Source: Allomuricauda sp. M10 (GTDB lineage Bacteria > Bacteroidota > Bacteroidia > Flavobacteriales > Flavobacteriaceae). Taken from it: a stretch of DNA of 64,000 bases. Below the pieces are notes generated by a model. It did not search any database. It was not told the origin of the DNA and saw only the letters and a list, made by a program, of their open reading frames with translations. Location: contig NZ_JAJGBN010000003.1 in NCBI RefSeq assembly GCF_020782875.1, positions 413,716-477,715 on the forward strand, in the 5' to 3' direction. Made by a program: the position numbers and the translations under genes. This document shows positions 61,606-64,000 of this stretch, piece after piece (positions within the stretch are counted from its first letter, which is position 1; every line of letters begins with the position of its first letter).

Positions 61606-62340
61606 CTACAAAAGATTTGGGTTGATATCCAAAATATTGTCCTGTACATAGGTTTTGATAAACCCGGTGGTGAAATGCTCCGTACCCAAAAATTCCTCCT
61701 TTTCAAGTAGTCTTAAAACATTCAGTCTGCGGTAGGCCGAAAGCATGGGAATGGAAATAGGCGCATAACTGTAATGCCAAGGTTCGTATTTAAAGCCCCG
61801 TCTTCTTGGATCGTTGTTGTACACCAAGTAGAAACCGAACTTTTCGGAATTTTCATCCAACCACAATTTAAGGCCTTCAAACGGGCCACCTGCCTCGAAT
61901 TTTTCCGGGACCAATACATCCCCGGTTGATTTGGGATACCCATCAATGATGTCGATATCCGTTCCCCAATGATGTCTACTTGTACCGGGTATGGTGGAAT
62001 ATTCAATGATCTTGTCAATGGCCCTCAAGGGATCCATACCGTCATCTTCGGTATATTGGATATACTTGCGTTCCCAAATGGCTTCTTGCCTGTAGAAATC
62101 CCTAAAACTGGATACCATCTTGATATCGTATCCAGCCGTGTATGCGGCTTTTTTCATCTCTAGGAAGGATTCATAAGCCTCTTTTCTCAAATTGATGCCT
62201 TCCCCAAAAAGCTCCACATCGGCTTTGCCCATAAGCTCTTCGGTACTGTAATCGCTGTTGAAAGATGTAGTGATGAATGGCGGTAGGGTACAGGCCATGC
62301 CCGTTAAGGAAGTCGATTTGATAAAAGTCCTTCTTTTCAT
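61606..62340 (-). CDS. M15-family D-alanyl-D-alanine carboxypeptidase with Tat signal
   Basis: A 244-residue protein. The start MKRRTFIKSTSLTGMA (62340) gives a twin-arginine signal (RRTFIK); ATGs at 62349 and 62391 are upstream alternatives. Zinc-site motifs are SRHHWGTDIDI (SxHxxGxAxD-like) and EPWHYSY (ExWH), as in VanY/DdpX-type LD/DD-carboxypeptidases. It probably trims peptidoglycan stem peptides in the periplasm. It is upstream of the M48 protease gene on the same strand. Confidence 0.9.
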   Translation of the reverse strand: MKRRTFIKSTSLTGMACTLPPFITTSFNSDYSTEELMGKADVELFGEGINLRKEAYESFLEMKKAAYTAGYDIKMVSSFRDFYRQEAIWERKYIQYTEDDGMDPLRAIDKIIEYSTIPGTSRHHWGTDIDIIDGYPKSTGDVLVPEKFEAGGPFEGLKLWLDENSEKFGFYLVYNNDPRRRGFKYEPWHYSYAPISIPMLSAYRRLNVLRLLEKEEFLGTEHFTTGFIKTYVQDNILDINPNLL

Positions 62341-62416
62341 GGAAAACATTTTGGCTTCCAAGTTAAGAAGTATTTTTTGTAAACAGGTCACAAATTGACG
62401 TGTAACCCCTGTCAGT

Positions 62417-63577
62417 TTATCGATCTAGGAAAATAAAACCGGTGTACTCCAATTGAAGATCAAAAAGGGACACCAAATAAAAATAAACCCCTTCGGCCAG
62501 GCCTTGCTCTTGGTTCAAGATCAGGGTGCCGGCGTTGGCCATGCCCCGAAAATCATCGGTGTAGTTGATTTTTTCGAATACTTTTTGACCGTAACGGTTA
62601 TAGATGCTCAGATGGTTGTTGGGGGATTCCTCCAAACCATCAATGACCAGAAAATCATTGATACCATCCCCGTTCGGGCTCAGGAAATAATTACCCAACG
62701 TGGGGTTTTCCACAGCAAAGGTATCCGTGGGCAACGGTATGGTACCAAAGGTAATGGCGGCATATTCACTGGGCAAAAAGGATTCAGAGGTTGCAAACCC
62801 CTGGCTCAAATCGCCACTGATGGCTGCATTGCCAATAATTTCCCATCTGTTGGTCGCTTTGCTCCAACCCACCACAATGATGGATTCCAAAGTTGCATTT
62901 GGGATGAGGCCCAAACCGCTCCGGCTATTCCAGCCGATGGTCACTTGGGCCGGAACCTCGCTTTGCAGGACCCAAAATTCAGTTTCGGACACGTTTCCAA
63001 TTTCCCTTGTCTTTTGGTTCACATCAAAAGTTTCTGTAATGGATGTGGGTGAAGAGGGATTTTCAAAAAAATAGGCACAGATGGCCAATGGGGAAATGCT
63101 TTCAGAATTCAGGGTCAATGGCCGCAATTGATAGAGGTCCCCTACGGGGAAAAAGAAAATATCCCTGTTGTTCATAGCCGCAAACCCGGTAACTTTGGAA
63201 ATATCGTTTTGTCCCGTAAAAAAGCCCTCGTCCAAGAAATTGAGGTGCACCGTTGGGTCCATTGTGGGAGTGTCTACATTACCATCAATAAAATTTAGGT
63301 TGTTCCTTACGTTCATGGTATTGTGAAGGAACATATCGCTGGTTACCATGATCTCCATGTCCCAGAGCGTGGCCGGGATACTGCCAGCTACGTTGATCAC
63401 ACTATTGCCATAGAAACCGACAAGGCCTTGGGTCTGGTCAAAGTTGCCATCGTTAATAAAATTGGTGTAGATGCCCATATACCCATGCACCTGTAGATTG
63501 CCAGTATTGTACAACCCCGCTTGGGCCATGGCAAAGCTGGTGAATAATAGGAATGGTATGTGAAAGAGTTTTTTCAA
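62417..63577 (-). CDS. T9SS type B cargo protein (gliding-associated C-terminal domain)
   Basis: A 386-residue secreted protein with a signal peptide (MKKLFHIPFLLFTSFAMAQ). The last 90 residues form the type B sorting domain, with NYFLSPNGDGINDFLVIDGL and LSIYNRYGQKVFEK, ending in a beta-strand FIFLDR. This tail directs export by type IX secretion. The N-terminal part is beta-rich with no recognised enzyme motif. It is 3 bases after the truncated repetitive surface gene at the right edge, so the two are likely an operon. Confidence 0.92.
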   Translation of the reverse strand: MKKLFHIPFLLFTSFAMAQAGLYNTGNLQVHGYMGIYTNFINDGNFDQTQGLVGFYGNSVINVAGSIPATLWDMEIMVTSDMFLHNTMNVRNNLNFIDGNVDTPTMDPTVHLNFLDEGFFTGQNDISKVTGFAAMNNRDIFFFPVGDLYQLRPLTLNSESISPLAICAYFFENPSSPTSITETFDVNQKTREIGNVSETEFWVLQSEVPAQVTIGWNSRSGLGLIPNATLESIIVVGWSKATNRWEIIGNAAISGDLSQGFATSESFLPSEYAAITFGTIPLPTDTFAVENPTLGNYFLSPNGDGINDFLVIDGLEESPNNHLSIYNRYGQKVFEKINYTDDFRGMANAGTLILNQEQGLAEGVYFYLVSLFDLQLEYTGFIFLDR

Positions 63578-63580
63578 ATC

Positions 63581-64000
63581 TTAGAAGGAAATTACTGTGA
63601 AGTACCAGTCTGAATCTGAAGTTAAACCTGTGGAGCCATCATAAATCTGCACACTAAATTGTGTAGCCGCATGATTTGTAACTTGAATAGTCCTAGGACC
63701 TGATGAACTATTCGTTGTCAGTTGAACTGTATAATCAGAAGGTGCGGGTGAGATTGTTAAATCAACTGTATATGAACCTCCAGAATTATTTGTTACAGTA
63801 GCCCCAATAGAACTATCAGTACCTCCTGTTATTCTTCCTATTGCGATTACAGGATTTGTAACTGCTACTTGAAAATTCTGGGGAGATGGATTACTAACAG
63901 AAATGCCAGTGCCATTTGTAACGTTTATATTATCTACATATGCTTTAGTTGCGGCGTCCTGTGGGTCCGTAGGGTCGGTCACATCCGTTATCGGGCTGTT
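63581..64000 (-). CDS. C-terminal part of a repetitive surface protein, 5' end cut by window
   Basis: An open frame of 139 codons that continues past the right edge; the GTG at 63982 is unlikely to be the true start because the frame is open upstream. The sequence starts with a DPTDPQDAATKAYVDN segment, a motif common in phage-tail-like and large bacterial surface proteins, then has beta-rich Ser/Thr/Asn/Gly stretches. It probably is the end of a long adhesin- or fibre-like protein. Its function is unknown. Confidence 0.75.
   Translation of the reverse strand, partial: NSPITDVTDPTDPQDAATKAYVDNINVTNGTGISVSNPSPQNFQVAVTNPVIAIGRITGGTDSSIGATVTNNSGGSYTVDLTISPAPSDYTVQLTTNSSSGPRTIQVTNHAATQFSVQIYDGSTGLTSDSDWYFTVISF

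Noticed and set aside
63581..64000. Prophage tail-fibre gene
   Set aside because: The ATKAYVDN motif occurs in phage proteins, but no other phage gene is present and the neighbour is a T9SS cargo protein.

Overview
The window is a chromosomal segment of a marine-type member of the Bacteroidota, most likely family Flavobacteriaceae and possibly near Muricauda/Allomuricauda. The genus is an inference from gene content, not a measured placement. Supporting signs are the short primary sigma factor, repeated TAnnTTTG-type promoter boxes, Na+-NQR, PorT, a type IX secretion plug protein and a gliding-type C-terminal sorting domain. AccD also has the cysteine-less N-terminus I associate with flavobacteria. 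No rRNA, tRNA, CRISPR array, transposase or prophage was recognised.

The left part (about 0.8-14.3 kb) is a complete [NiFe]-hydrogenase locus in two divergent arms. Leftward run the small subunit, large subunit, cytochrome b, maturation protease, HypF, HypD and HypE. Rightward run HypA, HypB, HypC, Aat and a TPR protein. A nickel-transporter-like gene converges on hypE. The small subunit has the six-cysteine pattern of oxygen-tolerant group 1d membrane-bound uptake hydrogenases. Next to it (14.3-16.4 kb) is a leftward sulfur module of sulfide:quinone reductase-like protein, a TusE/DsrC-like protein and a DsrE-family protein. Its promoter carries a CRP/FNR-type palindrome. Together these suggest electrons from H2 and reduced sulfur enter the quinone pool.

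From 16.7 to 48.5 kb the genes are mostly housekeeping: redox and envelope proteins (YHS, DinB, NRDE, ATP-grasp, TlpA-like, glutathione peroxidase, YpdA), rpe, a serine hydrolase, rpoD, pnp/rpsO, accD/fba, a BamA/TamA-like protein, a SpoU methyltransferase, porT/ubiE, trkAH, an aminotransferase with a fatty acid desaturase, rsmG, a creatininase-family protein, pruA, apaG, DUF3667 and the T9SS plug protein.

At 48.7-56.2 kb lies nqrABCDEF, followed after a terminator by a small conserved gene and apbE, whose product attaches FMN to NqrB and NqrC. A small GxxExxY gene at 57.0-57.4 kb sits between 19-bp inverted repeats and looks like a mobile unit. The rest holds map, gpmI, a secreted ankyrin protein, an M48 protease, a Tat-dependent M15 peptidase, a T9SS type B cargo protein and the 3' end of a repetitive surface protein that runs off the right edge.
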